Assembly: GCA_027943245.1 (NCBI GenBank)
Contig: JANDJZ010001769.1
Span: forward strand, 1 to 27,781
Source of the DNA: Acanthamoeba sp. SK_2022b
Lineage: Eukaryota; Discosea; Longamoebia; Acanthamoebidae
DNA: 27,781 nucleotides
Direction: 5' to 3'
Position numbers and translations under genes: made by a program. Shown piece after piece: positions 16,510 to 26,512 of this stretch. Positions within the stretch are counted from its first letter, which is position 1. The number at the start of each line of letters is the position of its first letter. The notes under the pieces are model-generated. The model worked only from the letters and a program-made list of their open reading frames with translations, searched no databases and was not told where the DNA came from.

Positions 16510-16574
16510 TCCTTCCGGGCGACCGAACCGTTCCCTTCACCATCCATCATCATCCACCACTTCGGAGAAACACC

Positions 16575-17297
16575 ATGACCCACGCCACACCGGCCCACAA
16601 GCGCATCCTGCTCAAGCTGTCCGGTGAGGCACTCATGGGGGATGACTCGTTCGGCATCAACCGTGCGACCATCGAGCGCATGGTTTCCGAAATTGCCGAG
16701 GTCACCAAGGTTGGTGTCCAGGTGGCGGTGGTGATCGGTGGGGGGAACATCTTTCGCGGCGTGGCTGGCGGCTCGGTCGGCATGGACCGTGCCACCGCCG
16801 ACTACATGGGCATGCTGGCCACGGTCATGAATGCCCTGGCCCTGGCCGATGCCATGGACAAGCAGGGGCTGACGGCCCGCGTGATGTCGGCCATTGCCAT
16901 CGAGCAGGTCGTGGAGCCCTATGTGCGCCCCAAGGCCTTGCAGTACCTCGAGGAGGGCAAGGTGGTGGTGTTCGCTGCCGGCACCGGCAACCCGTTCTTC
17001 ACGACCGACACGGCCGCCGCGCTGCGTGGCGCTGAAATCGGCGCCGAGGTGGTGCTCAAGGCCACCAAGGTCGACGGTGTCTACACCGACGACCCGATGA
17101 AGAACCCCGACGCGACCCGCTACCACAAGCTGGCTTTCGACGAGGCCATCTCGCGCAACCTGGGCATCATGGACGCCACCGCCTTTGCGCTGTGCCGCGA
17201 TCAGAAGCTGCCGATCCGGGTGTTCTCCATCGTCAAGCCCGGCGCGCTCAAGCGCGTGGTCATGGGCGAGGACGAGGGCACGCTGGTGTACGCTTGA
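16575..17297 (+). CDS. pyrH: UMP kinase
   Basis: A 240-residue hexameric amino-acid-kinase-fold enzyme that phosphorylates UMP to UDP with ATP, the entry to UTP and CTP pools. Visible motifs are [13 protein letters not shown] (phosphate-binding, about 9-22), [11 protein letters not shown] and [12 protein letters not shown] near residue 175, which are diagnostic of bacterial UMP kinases. The ATG at 16575 is preceded by GGAG. It sits between tsf and frr in the classic translation/pyrimidine cluster. Confidence 0.98.
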   Translation: MTHATPAHKRILLKLSGEALMGDDSFGINRATIERMVSEIAEVTKVGVQVAVVIGGGNIFRGVAGGSVGMDRATADYMGMLATVMNALALADAMDKQGLTARVMSAIAIEQVVEPYVRPKALQYLEEGKVVVFAAGTGNPFFTTDTAAALRGAEIGAEVVLKATKVDGVYTDDPMKNPDATRYHKLAFDEAISRNLGIMDATAFALCRDQKLPIRVFSIVKPGALKRVVMGEDEGTLVYA

Positions 17298-17340
17298 GCG
17301 TTTTGATACCGCGTTACACAGCTCTTCAAGGAACAAGAAC

Positions 17341-17901
17341 ATGACGATTGCAGACATCAAGAAGACCACCGAGTCCAAGATGGGCCAGTCCATCGAAGCG
17401 CTCAAGAACAATCTTGCGCGCGTGCGCACCGGTCGTGCCAATCCATCGCTGTTGGACTCCATCCATGTGGAGTACTACGGCTCCATGGTGCCGCTGTCCC
17501 AGGTGGCCAACGTCACCCTGCTTGACGCGCGCACCATCAGCGTCCAGCCCTGGGAAAAGAGCATGTCGGCCAAGGTGGAGAAGGCCATCCGCGAAAGCGA
17601 TCTGGGCCTGAACCCCGCCTCGCTGGGCGACCTGATCCGCGTGCCCATGCCTCCCATGAGCGAGGAGCGCCGCAAGGAAATGACCAAGCTGGCGCGCAAT
17701 GAAGGCGAAGCTTCCAAGGTCGCCGTGCGCAACCTGCGCCGCGATGCCAACGAAGCCGTCAAGAAGCTGGTCAAGGACAAGGAAGCCTCGGAAGACGATC
17801 AAAAGCGTTGCGAAGCCGATGTCCAGAAGATGACCGACAAGCACATCGCCGAGATCGATACGCTGGTGGCGGCCAAGGAACAAGACATCATGGCGGTCTG
17901 A
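17341..17901 (+). CDS. frr: Ribosome recycling factor
   Basis: A 186-residue protein, the usual length, that with EF-G splits post-termination ribosomes. The conserved [11 protein letters not shown] (about 22-32), VEYYG, PWEKS and the basic helical tail with [12 protein letters not shown] are present. The ATG at 17341 has AAGGA nine bases upstream. It is 43 bases after pyrH and 35 bases before uppS. Confidence 0.98.
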   Translation: MTIADIKKTTESKMGQSIEALKNNLARVRTGRANPSLLDSIHVEYYGSMVPLSQVANVTLLDARTISVQPWEKSMSAKVEKAIRESDLGLNPASLGDLIRVPMPPMSEERRKEMTKLARNEGEASKVAVRNLRRDANEAVKKLVKDKEASEDDQKRCEADVQKMTDKHIAEIDTLVAAKEQDIMAV

Positions 17902-17936
17902 GGCTTCTGGCCTCATTTGCCTCAGGGTCCGTACCT

Positions 17937-18683
17937 TTGACCAAACAAGACTCCGGCGCGGTGCCGCGCCATATTGCCGTCATCATGGATGGCAATGGAC
18001 GCTGGGCCAATCGCCGCTTTCTGCCGCGACTGGCCGGCCACAAGCAGGGCGTGGAATCACTGCGCCGCTGCGCCCGCGCCTGCGTCCAGCGCGGCGTGCA
18101 GGTCCTGACCGTCTTCGCTTTCTCTTCCGAGAACTGGAACCGTCCCGAAGAGGAGGTTTCCGGTCTCATGGGCCTGCTGGCCAATGCGCTTGCCAAGGAA
18201 GTGCAGCAACTGAGCCGCGACGGCGTGCGCCTGCATTTCATCGGTGACCGCAGCGGCCTGGGTGATAAAGTGTGCGCGGGCCTTGCGCAGGCCGAGACCG
18301 TCACTGCGCACAACAATCGCCTGGTTCTCAACGTCTGCTTCAACTACGGCGGACGCTGGGACATTGCACAGGCAGCTGCCCGGCTGGCAGAGAAGGGCGA
18401 GCCCATCACCCCGCAGAGCCTGGACCGCGCGCTCGCACTGGCCCATGTGCCCGACCCGGATCTGCTGATCCGTACCGGCGGGGAAATGCGCATCAGCAAC
18501 TTCCTGCTGTGGCAGGCTGCGTATTCCGAGCTTTTCTTCAGTGACAGCTTGTGGCCTGATTTCGATGAGGCCTGCCTGGACGAGGCCATCGCGGCTTTCG
18601 CTTCACGCGAGCGGCGCTTCGGCCAGACTTCCGCGCAAGTACAACAATCACAACCGACGTCGTCCCATCCGCAGACGTCCTGA
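17937..18683 (+). CDS. uppS: Isoprenyl transferase (undecaprenyl diphosphate synthase)
   Basis: A 248-residue cis-prenyltransferase that condenses isopentenyl diphosphate with farnesyl diphosphate to make the C55 lipid carrier for peptidoglycan and O-antigen. IAVIMDGNGRWANRR (catalytic Asp18), FAFSSENWNRP and the C-terminal DLLIRTGGEMRISNFLLWQ are all present. The TTG at 17937 is the best start because it sits just before the first conserved strand; the weak CAGGG upstream and the absence of an ATG there support a low initiation rate. It is followed 13 bases later by cdsA. Confidence 0.95.
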   Translation: MTKQDSGAVPRHIAVIMDGNGRWANRRFLPRLAGHKQGVESLRRCARACVQRGVQVLTVFAFSSENWNRPEEEVSGLMGLLANALAKEVQQLSRDGVRLHFIGDRSGLGDKVCAGLAQAETVTAHNNRLVLNVCFNYGGRWDIAQAAARLAEKGEPITPQSLDRALALAHVPDPDLLIRTGGEMRISNFLLWQAAYSELFFSDSLWPDFDEACLDEAIAAFASRERRFGQTSAQVQQSQPTSSHPQTS

Positions 18684-18696
18684 ACAAGGGGGAGCC

Positions 18697-19551
18697 ATGC
18701 TCAAGCAGCGAGTCATCACCGCCCTGATCCTGCTGGCCATCCTGTTGCCTGCGCTGTTCTATCCCACGGGTATTCCGTTCGCCGTGGTCGTGCTCGTGCT
18801 CATGGCGGCAGGTGCCTGGGAATGGGGACGTCTCAACGGCTTTGGCACCGCGGGCGCCATCGGCATAGGCGCCATCTGCACGGCGATGTGCCTGGGCGCC
18901 TGGGCTGCCGGCTGGCTGGAGCGTCCGCTGTCAGCGCTCTGGATTGTTGCCGGTGCTGCCTGGGTGCTGGGTGGCGGGGCGCTGCTGCGTGCCGGCGTGG
19001 CTGGCTGGCCGCGCATTGCTGCGCCTGTGCGCCTGGTCGGCGGAGTGCTTGCCTTGTGGCTGGCCTGGGTCGCCGTGGTGCAGGCGCGCATGATGGGCAT
19101 CAACTTCCTGCTGTCGGTGCTGGTGCTGGTCTGGGTGGCCGACGTGTTCGCGTATTTCGCAGGACGGACCCTGGGCCTGAAATTCACCAAATCCAAGCTG
19201 GCTCCCACGATCAGCCCCGGCAAGAGCTGGGAAGGCGTATGGGGCGGCATGGCAGGCGTTGTGGTGCTGGCCTTGGTCTGGGTCTGGGCTGACCGCCACT
19301 ACGCGGTGGCCGTGCCCAGTTTCTATTCATTGCTGCTGGCGCGCGGGGCTTGGTTCCTGCTGCTGGCGGTTGTTTTCATGGCCGCGATGAGCGTGGTCGG
19401 CGACCTGGTCGAATCCCTGGTCAAGCGCAGCGTCGGCGTCAAGGACAGCAGTGGCCTGCTGCCCGGTCATGGCGGCGTCCTCGACCGCGTCGATGCCCTG
19501 CTGCCGACCCTGCCGCTGGCCCTGATGCTTTCCTCTTTCGCGCATTCATGA
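18697..19551 (+). CDS. cdsA: Phosphatidate cytidylyltransferase
   Basis: A 284-residue integral membrane enzyme with about eight hydrophobic segments that makes CDP-diacylglycerol from phosphatidate and CTP, the branch point of phospholipid synthesis. The family signature is intact at the C-terminal end: SLVKRSVGVKDSSGLLPGHG followed by GVLDRVDALL. The ATG at 18697 is preceded by a strong AAGGGGGAG. Its stop codon overlaps the dxr start (ATGA at 19548-19551), so the two are translationally coupled. Confidence 0.97.
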   Translation: MLKQRVITALILLAILLPALFYPTGIPFAVVVLVLMAAGAWEWGRLNGFGTAGAIGIGAICTAMCLGAWAAGWLERPLSALWIVAGAAWVLGGGALLRAGVAGWPRIAAPVRLVGGVLALWLAWVAVVQARMMGINFLLSVLVLVWVADVFAYFAGRTLGLKFTKSKLAPTISPGKSWEGVWGGMAGVVVLALVWVWADRHYAVAVPSFYSLLLARGAWFLLLAVVFMAAMSVVGDLVESLVKRSVGVKDSSGLLPGHGGVLDRVDALLPTLPLALMLSSFAHS

Positions 19552-20726
19552 AGCAGAAAATCACCGTCCTGGGCTCCACAGGCTCCATCGGTACCAATAC
19601 GCTGGATGTGGTGGCGCGCCACCGCGATCACTACGAAGTCTTTGCGCTCAGCGCGGCCACGCAGGTGGACCTGATGCTGCGCCAGTGTGCCGAATTCAAG
19701 CCCCGCTACGCCGTCATGGCCAGCGCGCCGCATGCAAGGCTGCTGGCTGAGCAGCTGCGCAGCAATGGATTGGCCACCGAAGTGCTGCAGTCGCCTGACG
19801 CGCTGGAGCAGATCGCCTCGCATCCTGAAGCCGATGCCGTCATGGCGGCCATCGTCGGTGCGGCGGGCCTGGCGCCTTGCCTGGCTGCCGCACGCGCCGG
19901 CAAGCGCCTGCTGCTGGCCAACAAGGAGGCGCTGGTGGTTGGCGGTGCACTGTTCATGGACACCGTCAAGCGCCACGGCGCAACGCTGCTGCCCATTGAC
20001 AGTGAGCACTCGGCCATCTTCCAGTGCCTGCCCGAAGACCGCACCAGTTGGCCCGATCGCGTGGACAGTCTGCTGCTCACAGCCTCGGGCGGGCCTTTTC
20101 GCCTGCGCGATCCGTCCACCCTGTCCGGGATCACGCCGGAGCAGGCCTGCGCGCACCCGAATTTCTCCATGGGGCGCAAGATCTCCGTGGACTCGGCCAC
20201 CATGATGAACAAGGCGCTGGAGGTGATCGAGGCCCGCTGGCTGTTCGACATGGCGCCTGACAAGATCAAGGTCGTCATCCATCCGCAGCAGATCGTGCAC
20301 TCCATGGTGCAGTTCAAGGATGCTTCGGTGCTCGCGCAACTGGGTACGCCCGACATGCGCGTGCCCATCGCCTGCGGCCTGGCCTGGCCCCGCCGCATCG
20401 CCAGCGGTGCGGCGCCCCTGGATTTCGCCAAGCTGTCGGCCCTGACCTTCGAGGAGGCGGATGCCGTGCGCTTTCCGGGCCTGCACCTTTCCTGGCAGGC
20501 GCTGCACGCCAGCGAGGGAACCACGGCGGTTCTCAACGCTTCCAACGAAGTCGCCGTTGCCGCCTTCCTGGAGCGGCGCCTGGCATTTGACCGTATCCAC
20601 GCTGTGAATTTGCGCACGCTCGAGACCTTGCTGCCGCCTACACTGGGCAGCCTGGAAGACCTGCTGGCCCTGGACGCGCAGGCGCGCGAAATCGCGCAGA
20701 CCGTGGCGCGGCAGTGGCAGCTGTGA
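19548..20726 (+). CDS. dxr: 1-deoxy-D-xylulose 5-phosphate reductoisomerase
   Basis: A 392-residue NADPH-dependent enzyme of the non-mevalonate (MEP) pathway, converting DXP to MEP; it supplies isoprenoid units used by UppS just upstream. GSTGSIGTNTLD (residues 9-20, NADPH binding), LLLANKEALV, LPIDSEHSAIFQ, TASGGPF and SMGRKISVDSATMMNK match the family. The start overlaps the cdsA stop. It ends 82 bases before the proposed rseP start, with no terminator seen. Confidence 0.98.
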   Translation: MKQKITVLGSTGSIGTNTLDVVARHRDHYEVFALSAATQVDLMLRQCAEFKPRYAVMASAPHARLLAEQLRSNGLATEVLQSPDALEQIASHPEADAVMAAIVGAAGLAPCLAAARAGKRLLLANKEALVVGGALFMDTVKRHGATLLPIDSEHSAIFQCLPEDRTSWPDRVDSLLLTASGGPFRLRDPSTLSGITPEQACAHPNFSMGRKISVDSATMMNKALEVIEARWLFDMAPDKIKVVIHPQQIVHSMVQFKDASVLAQLGTPDMRVPIACGLAWPRRIASGAAPLDFAKLSALTFEEADAVRFPGLHLSWQALHASEGTTAVLNASNEVAVAAFLERRLAFDRIHAVNLRTLETLLPPTLGSLEDLLALDAQAREIAQTVARQWQL

Positions 20727-20808
20727 TGCCGGCTTCGCAGGTCAGGATGGTTTTCTTGATGGGCCTGCGGCGGAATCCAGAGGCGCATTGGATTCAAAGG
20801 AGTATCAA

Positions 20809-22174
20809 TTGTTGCTGACCGTTGTCGCATTCGTGGTCGCACTGGGCTTGCTGATTGCCGTGCATGAGTGGGGCCACTACCGCGTCGCCGTGGCTTGCGG
20901 CGTGAAGGTGCTTCGCTTTTCCGTCGGATTCGGCCGCCCCATCCTGCGATGGAAGCGCAAGGGTTCGGACACGGAATTTGTCATCGGTGCACTGCCTCTT
21001 GGCGGCTATGTGCGCATGCTCGATGAGCGTGAGGGCGAGGTGCCTGCCGACCAGCGCCATCTGGCATTCAACACCCAGCCGCTGCGTGCGCGTGCAGCCA
21101 TCGTGGCCGCAGGTCCCGTGGCCAATCTCGTGCTGGCCATTGCGCTGCTGGCCATCGTTAATTGGGTCGGCATGCAGGAGCCCGTTGCTGGCAACACCGC
21201 CAGCAGGCACGGTGCTGCAGATGGCGGGTGTTCAAGGCGGCGATCGCGTGCTGCGCATGGCTTTGGGTGACCAGGAATGGGAAGAGGTCCGCTCCATCAA
21301 TGATCTGCGCTGGACGCTGACCCGTGCAGCGCTCGATGACGAGTCCGTGCGCATGGAGGTGCTCCAGGCCCGCCGCACCGCCCCGTCCGAACTGCGGCTC
21401 GCGCTGGCTGGTCAGGTTCAGGGCGAGCCCGATGCCGCCTTCTTCGAGCGCCTGGGCTTGCTTGGTCCCTGGACGCAGCCCGTGCTGGACAAGGTGATTG
21501 CCGGTGGTGCCGCCGAGAAGGCGGGCCTGCGCCCGGGCGATTTGGTTTTGCGCGTGGGTGGCACCTCGGTGGACGATGGCACGCAGCTGCGCAATCTCAT
21601 CCGCAAGATGGGCGCGTCGGGCCATGTCCAGCAGCAGATCTGGCTGGTGGAGCGCGAGGGGCGGCAGTTGCAGATCCCGGTGCTGCCCGACCTGGGCCGA
21701 TCGGAAGACGGCAAGGAAAGCATCGCCCGCATCGGCGCCTACATCGGCAGCGCCCCGGAAATGGCGCTGGTGCAGCGCGGTCCGCTGGAGGGCCTGTGGG
21801 CCGGCGTGCAGCGCACCTGGGAGCTGTCGTCGCTGACACTGCGCATGATGGGCCGCATGGTGATCGGCGAGGCCTCGCTCAAGAACATCAGCGGGCCCCT
21901 GACCATTGCCGACTACGCGGGGCGTTCGGCCAGCATGGGCCTGGTCCAATATCTCTCGTTCCTGGCGCTGATCAGCATCAGCCTGGGGGTTCTCAACTTG
22001 CTCCCCCTGCCGGTGCTCGATGGTGGGCACCTGATGTATTATCTTTGGGAGGGCGTGACTGGCCGAAGCGTGTCGGAAGTCTGGGCCGGACGCTTGCAGC
22101 GTGCAGGCGTGGCGGTTTTGATGATGATGATGTCCGTCGCCTTTTTCAACGATATCAACCGGCTTTGGGGCTAA
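20809..22174 (+). pseudogene. rseP: RseP-type site-2 metalloprotease, frameshifted in this sequence
   Basis: An intramembrane zinc protease (M50) that cleaves anti-sigma factors after periplasmic stress. The first frame, from TTG at 20809 (AAGGAG at 20797-20802, six bases away), encodes LIAVHEWGHYRVAV with the HExxH zinc motif and continues to about GMQEPVA. Its own stop comes at 21268-21270, giving only 153 residues. The next frame resumes at about 21188 with LATPPAGTVLQMAGVQGGDR and covers both PDZ regions and the C-terminal LPLPVLDGGHLMYY motif to 22174. The break lies at 21184-21190 and needs a net +1 (one extra base) or -2 change. No slippery heptamer or stimulatory structure is evident. 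Either a sequencing/assembly error or a true mutation; as written no intact protease is made. A TTG at 20788 is an alternative, less likely start. Confidence 0.9.
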
Positions 22175-22219
22175 CTTTTCAGCCGTTTTCGGCAAGCCGC
22201 AGCGGCGGCAAATCCATTC

Positions 22220-24517
22220 ATGACTAAACGTATCAATCGCCTGGGCGTGCGCGCTGCATCGACCCTGGCTGCCATGGTTTTGGCTGCCAATGCAGCCTGG
22301 GCACTGGAGCCCTTCCGCGTACAGGACATCCGCATCGAAGGTCTTCAGCGCGTGGAGCCGGGCACGGTCTTCGCTTCCATACCCCTGCGCGTGGGTGACC
22401 AGTATGACGACGACAAGGGTGCAGCCGCCATCCGCTCGCTGTTCGCACTGGGCCTGTTCAAGGACATCCGCCTGGAAGCCAACGGCAACGTGCTCGTCGT
22501 CGTGGTCGAAGAACGCCCGACCATCGCCGAAGTGAACTTCGCCGGCACCAAGGAATTCGACAAGGAAACCCTGCAAAAGGCCATGCGCGATGTGGGCCTG
22601 GCCGAGGGGCGTCCGTTCGACAAGGCACTTGCCGACCGCGCGGAGCAGGAGCTCAAGCGCCAGTACATCAACCGCAGCCTGTATGGCGCCGAAGTCGTCA
22701 CGACGGTCACGCCCATCGAGCGCAACCGCGTCAACCTGACCTTCACGGTGACTGAAGGTGATCCCGCCCGTATCAACGAGATCCATATCGTCGGGAACAA
22801 GGCCTTCAGCGAATCCACGCTCAAGGACCTTTTTGACCAGGACACCGGCAACTGGATGAGCTGGTACACCAAGTCGGACCGCTATGCGCGCAACAAGCTC
22901 AACGCCGACCTGGAAACGCTGCGCTCGTACTACCTGCAGCGTGGCTACCTGGAATTCCGCGTGGACTCCACCCAGGTGGCGATCTCGCCCGACAAGCAGA
23001 CCATCTCGCTGACCCTGAACATCCATGAAGGCGAGCGTTTCGTGGTCTCCGGCGTCAAGCTGGAAGGCAACTACCTGGACCGCGACGACGAATTCAAGTC
23101 CCTGGTCAAGATCAAGCCCGGCGAGCCCTACAACGCCGATCAGGTCACGGCAACGACCAAGGCCTTCACCGAGCACTTCGGCAACTTCGGCTTTGCCTTC
23201 GCGCGCGTCGAGGCCGTGCCGGACATCGACCGTGCGACCAACCGGGTGGCCCTGGTGCTGCACGCCGAGCCTTCTCGCCGCGCCTATGTGCGACGCATCA
23301 ATCTCAGCGGCAACAACCGCACGCGCGACGAAGTGATCCGCCGCGAATTCCGCCAGTACGAGGCTTCCTGGTACGACGGCGACAAGATTCGCCTGTCGCG
23401 CGACCGGGTGGACCGTCTGGGCTTCTTCACCGAAGTCAACGTCGAAACCCAGGAAGTGCCGGGTTCGCCTGATCAGGTGGATCTGGTCATCTCGGTGGCT
23501 GAAAAGCCCACCGGCTCGCTGCAGCTGGGCGCTGGTTTTTCCAGCGCTGAAAAGGTTTCGCTGTCCTTCGGCATCAAGCAGGAAAACGTGTTCGGCTCAG
23601 GCAACTACCTGGGCGTGGACGTGAACACCAGCAAGTATCGCCGCACCATGGTGCTGTCCACCACGGACCCGTACTTCACGGACACCGGCATCTCGCGCAC
23701 CTACGACCTGTACTACCGCACTGACCGTCCCTACTACGACGATGCGGCCTACAAGATCGTCACCTCGGGCGGCAGCGTCCGCTTTGGCGTTCCCTTCAGC
23801 GAGATCGACACCGTTTACTTCGGCGGCGGCGTTGAACGCTCCGAAATCAAGCCCGGCACCTACCTGCCCCAGGCGTACAAGGACTATGCCGACAAGTACG
23901 GCTACTCCAACACGGGCATACCGCTGACCCTGGGCTGGTCGCGCGACAGCCGTGACAGCGCGCTGGCGCCCAACTCCGGTCTCTACCAGCGCCTGAACAC
24001 CGAGTGGTCGGTGGGTGGCGAGGCCCGCTATGTGCGAGCCAACTACCAGATCCAGCAGTACATCCCTCTGAGCAAGAAGTACACGCTGGCACTGAACGGT
24101 GAACTGGGCTACGGAAAGGGCCTCAATGGCCGTCCGTTCCCGCTGTTCAAGAATTTCTTCTCGGGCGGCCTGGGTTCGGTGCGTGGCTTCGAGCAGGGCT
24201 CGCTGGGTCCGCGCGACACCAAGGAAAACCTGGCGCTTGGCGGCTCCAAGAAGGTGACATTGAACGCCGAGTTCATGGTTCCGTTCCCTGGTGCCGGCAA
24301 TGACAGGACTTTGCGTCTTTTTACATTCCTCGATGTGGGCAATGTCTACGGAGCCAACGAGAACTTCGATCTCGGGGAGCTGCGGGCATCCACGGGCCTG
24401 GGCATCAGCTGGATTTCCCCGCTGGGTCCCCTGCGCCTGGCCTTTGCTCAACCCATCCGCAAGCAGACCGGGGATAAAATCCAGCGACTGCAATTCCAAA
24501 TCGGAACCTCTTTCTAA
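22220..24517 (+). CDS. bamA: Outer membrane protein assembly factor BamA
   Basis: A 765-residue core subunit of the Bam complex that inserts beta-barrel proteins into the outer membrane. A signal peptide of about 28 residues ends at AAWA. Five POTRA domains follow (about 30-420; the first opens FRVQDIRIEGLQRV), then an Omp85 16-strand barrel (about 430-765) with the conserved GSVRGFEQGSLGPRD loop and a terminal Phe, the usual outer membrane signature. The ATG at 22220 has only a weak ribosome binding site. It follows rseP and precedes skp, whose ATG shares a base with the bamA stop. Confidence 0.98.
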   Translation: MTKRINRLGVRAASTLAAMVLAANAAWALEPFRVQDIRIEGLQRVEPGTVFASIPLRVGDQYDDDKGAAAIRSLFALGLFKDIRLEANGNVLVVVVEERPTIAEVNFAGTKEFDKETLQKAMRDVGLAEGRPFDKALADRAEQELKRQYINRSLYGAEVVTTVTPIERNRVNLTFTVTEGDPARINEIHIVGNKAFSESTLKDLFDQDTGNWMSWYTKSDRYARNKLNADLETLRSYYLQRGYLEFRVDSTQVAISPDKQTISLTLNIHEGERFVVSGVKLEGNYLDRDDEFKSLVKIKPGEPYNADQVTATTKAFTEHFGNFGFAFARVEAVPDIDRATNRVALVLHAEPSRRAYVRRINLSGNNRTRDEVIRREFRQYEASWYDGDKIRLSRDRVDRLGFFTEVNVETQEVPGSPDQVDLVISVAEKPTGSLQLGAGFSSAEKVSLSFGIKQENVFGSGNYLGVDVNTSKYRRTMVLSTTDPYFTDTGISRTYDLYYRTDRPYYDDAAYKIVTSGGSVRFGVPFSEIDTVYFGGGVERSEIKPGTYLPQAYKDYADKYGYSNTGIPLTLGWSRDSRDSALAPNSGLYQRLNTEWSVGGEARYVRANYQIQQYIPLSKKYTLALNGELGYGKGLNGRPFPLFKNFFSGGLGSVRGFEQGSLGPRDTKENLALGGSKKVTLNAEFMVPFPGAGNDRTLRLFTFLDVGNVYGANENFDLGELRASTGLGISWISPLGPLRLAFAQPIRKQTGDKIQRLQFQIGTSF

Positions 24518-25026
24518 TGAAATCTCTATCTAGCCATTTTTCCCTGGCTGTGCTGCTTGGCGCCATGGCCGTTTCCGCGCACGCCCAGGAGTTCAAGGCC
24601 GGCTTTGTGAATACGGATCGCATCTTCCGTGAAGCATCGACTGCCAAGGCTGCGCAGTCCAAGCTGGAGCAGGAATTCTCCAAGCGTGAGAAGGAGCTGA
24701 TTGACCAGGGCAACTCGCTCAAGAGCGCTTCGGAGAAGTTCGAGCGTGAAGCTCCCACCATGGCCGAAAGCCAGCGCGTCTCGCGCCAGCGCCAGCTGGT
24801 GGATCAGGACCGCGAGTTCCAGCGCAAGCGCCGTGAGTTCCAGGAAGACCTGAACTCCCGCAAGAACGAAGAACTGGCCCAGGTGCTGGAACGCGCCAAC
24901 AAGGTGGTCAAGCAAGTGGCCGAATCCGAGAAGTACGACGTCATCCTTCAGGAAGCCGTCTACATCAACCCCAAGTACGACATCACTGACAAGGTGATCA
25001 AGGCGCTGAACGGCGGCGGCAAGTAA
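24517..25026 (+). CDS. skp: OmpH/Skp periplasmic chaperone
   Basis: A 169-residue chaperone that escorts unfolded outer membrane proteins through the periplasm to BamA. The signal peptide ends at SAHA (about residue 23). The mature part opens with FKAGFVNTDRIFREAS and is dominated by long charged coiled-coil helices, typical of the trimeric jellyfish fold, with a C-terminal strand region (YDVILQEAVYINPKYDITD). The ATG at 24517 overlaps the bamA stop (TAATG), implying coupling. Confidence 0.95.
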   Translation: MKSLSSHFSLAVLLGAMAVSAHAQEFKAGFVNTDRIFREASTAKAAQSKLEQEFSKREKELIDQGNSLKSASEKFEREAPTMAESQRVSRQRQLVDQDREFQRKRREFQEDLNSRKNEELAQVLERANKVVKQVAESEKYDVILQEAVYINPKYDITDKVIKALNGGGK

Positions 25027-25050
25027 GCCAGCTGTCCAGGGCTGCATGCC

Positions 25051-26058
25051 GTGAGCGTATTGTTGGGCCAGATCCTCGATGCACTCGGTGGCGAGTTGGT
25101 CGGTGGCGAAAGGGAGATGTCCATCTCCCGCATCGCACCGCTGGACTCTGCCGGGGCCGGGGATCTCAGTTTTCTGAGCAACCCCCGCTACCGCCAGCAA
25201 CTGGCCGCCTCCGAGGCGGCCTGCGTTATTGTGGCGCCCGCCATGCGCGAGCTGGCGCAGCAGCGGGGTGCCTGCATCGTGGTCCCTGATCCGTATGCGT
25301 ATTTCGCCAGGGCCACGCAGTGGTGGAAGCGAAACTGCAGGCCCGTGGCGCCGGCCGGTATCCATCCGAGCGCCGTGGTGCACGAGAGCGCCATCGTTGA
25401 TGCATCGGCCACCATTGGCCCGCTGTGCGTGGTCGAGGAGGGTGCCACGATCGGTGCCCACACCGTGCTCAAGTCGCGCGTCACCATTGGCGAGAACTGC
25501 CATGTGGGCGCGCGCTGTCTGCTGCATTCCGGCGTGGTGCTGGGGGCGGACGGCTTTGGGTTCGCGCCCGAGAACGGCGCATGGGTGAAGATCGAGCAGC
25601 TCGGCGGCGTGCGGATCGGCGACGATGTGGAAATCGGCGCCAATACCTGCATAGACCGGGGTGCGCTGGACGACACGGTGATCGAGGATGGGGTCAAGCT
25701 CGACAACCTGATCCAGATCGGTCACAACGTGCACGTCGGCAGGCATACGGCCATGGCCGGCTGCGTGGGGGTGGCCGGCAGCGCGCGCATTGGCGCGCAT
25801 TGCACCGTGGGAGGCGGGGCCATCGTGCTGGGCCATCTGCAGCTGGCTGACCGGGTGCATATTTCGGCAGCGACGGTAGTGACCCGTTCGCTGACACAAT
25901 CAGGTGTTTACACGGGCATGTTTCCCGTGGATGAAAACGCCAAATGGGAAAAAAATGCTGCGACGCTGAAGCAGCTGCACTCCATGCGCGATCGCATCAA
26001 GGCCCTGGAGCGGCAACTGCAGCAATCGGCGGATCAAGGCCATAACGGAACGCAATGA
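25051..26058 (+). CDS. lpxD: UDP-3-O-(3-hydroxyacyl)glucosamine N-acyltransferase
   Basis: A 335-residue trimeric left-handed beta-helix enzyme that adds the second hydroxyacyl chain in lipid A synthesis. The N-terminal uridine-binding domain (about 1-100, with [10 protein letters not shown]) is followed by hexapeptide repeats from about 105 to 290, including the catalytic His in [17 protein letters not shown], and a C-terminal helix. The start is a GTG at 25051 with no strong Shine-Dalgarno. The stop overlaps the fabZ start. Confidence 0.97.
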   Translation: MSVLLGQILDALGGELVGGEREMSISRIAPLDSAGAGDLSFLSNPRYRQQLAASEAACVIVAPAMRELAQQRGACIVVPDPYAYFARATQWWKRNCRPVAPAGIHPSAVVHESAIVDASATIGPLCVVEEGATIGAHTVLKSRVTIGENCHVGARCLLHSGVVLGADGFGFAPENGAWVKIEQLGGVRIGDDVEIGANTCIDRGALDDTVIEDGVKLDNLIQIGHNVHVGRHTAMAGCVGVAGSARIGAHCTVGGGAIVLGHLQLADRVHISAATVVTRSLTQSGVYTGMFPVDENAKWEKNAATLKQLHSMRDRIKALERQLQQSADQGHNGTQ

Positions 26059-26495
26059 TGGATATTCACGCAATTCTCAAGCAACTGCCCCACCGCTACC
26101 CCTTCCTGCTGGTGGACAAGGTCACGGAGCTTGAGCGCAATACGCGCATCAAGGCGATCAAGAACGTCACGTTCAACGAGCCCTATTTCATGGGCCATTT
26201 CCCGGGCCGCCCTGTCATGCCTGGCGTGCTCATCCTGGAGGCGCTGGCGCAGGCGGCCGGCCTTCTGGCCTTCGATGCGATGGGCCAGGTTCCGGATGAG
26301 AACAACATCTACTACTTCGTGGGCATCGACGGGGCGCGCTTCAAGCGTCCCGTGGAGCCGGGCGACCAGCTGGTGCTGGAGATCACCATCGACCGTGTGC
26401 GCGGCGGCATCTGGAAGTTCAAGGGCGTGGCTCGCGTCGAAGACGAAGTGGCCTGCGAAGCCGAGCTGATGTGCACCATGCGCAACGTGGGCTGA
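26055..26495 (+). CDS. fabZ: 3-hydroxyacyl-ACP dehydratase FabZ
   Basis: A 146-residue hot-dog-fold dehydratase of type II fatty acid synthesis that uses the same hydroxyacyl-ACP pool as LpxA and LpxD. The catalytic His lies in [14 protein letters not shown] (H48) and the Glu in LILEALAQ (E62). The start ATGATG overlaps the lpxD stop; either of the two ATGs (26055 or 26058) may be used. Confidence 0.97.
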   Translation: MMDIHAILKQLPHRYPFLLVDKVTELERNTRIKAIKNVTFNEPYFMGHFPGRPVMPGVLILEALAQAAGLLAFDAMGQVPDENNIYYFVGIDGARFKRPVEPGDQLVLEITIDRVRGGIWKFKGVARVEDEVACEAELMCTMRNVG

Positions 26496-26512
26496 CGGGC
26501 GCATGGCTGGCA

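Noticed and set aside
21180..21200. Programmed ribosomal frameshift in rseP
   Set aside because: No slippery heptamer, no upstream internal Shine-Dalgarno at a fitting distance and no downstream structure stands out; no programmed shift is known to me for this family.
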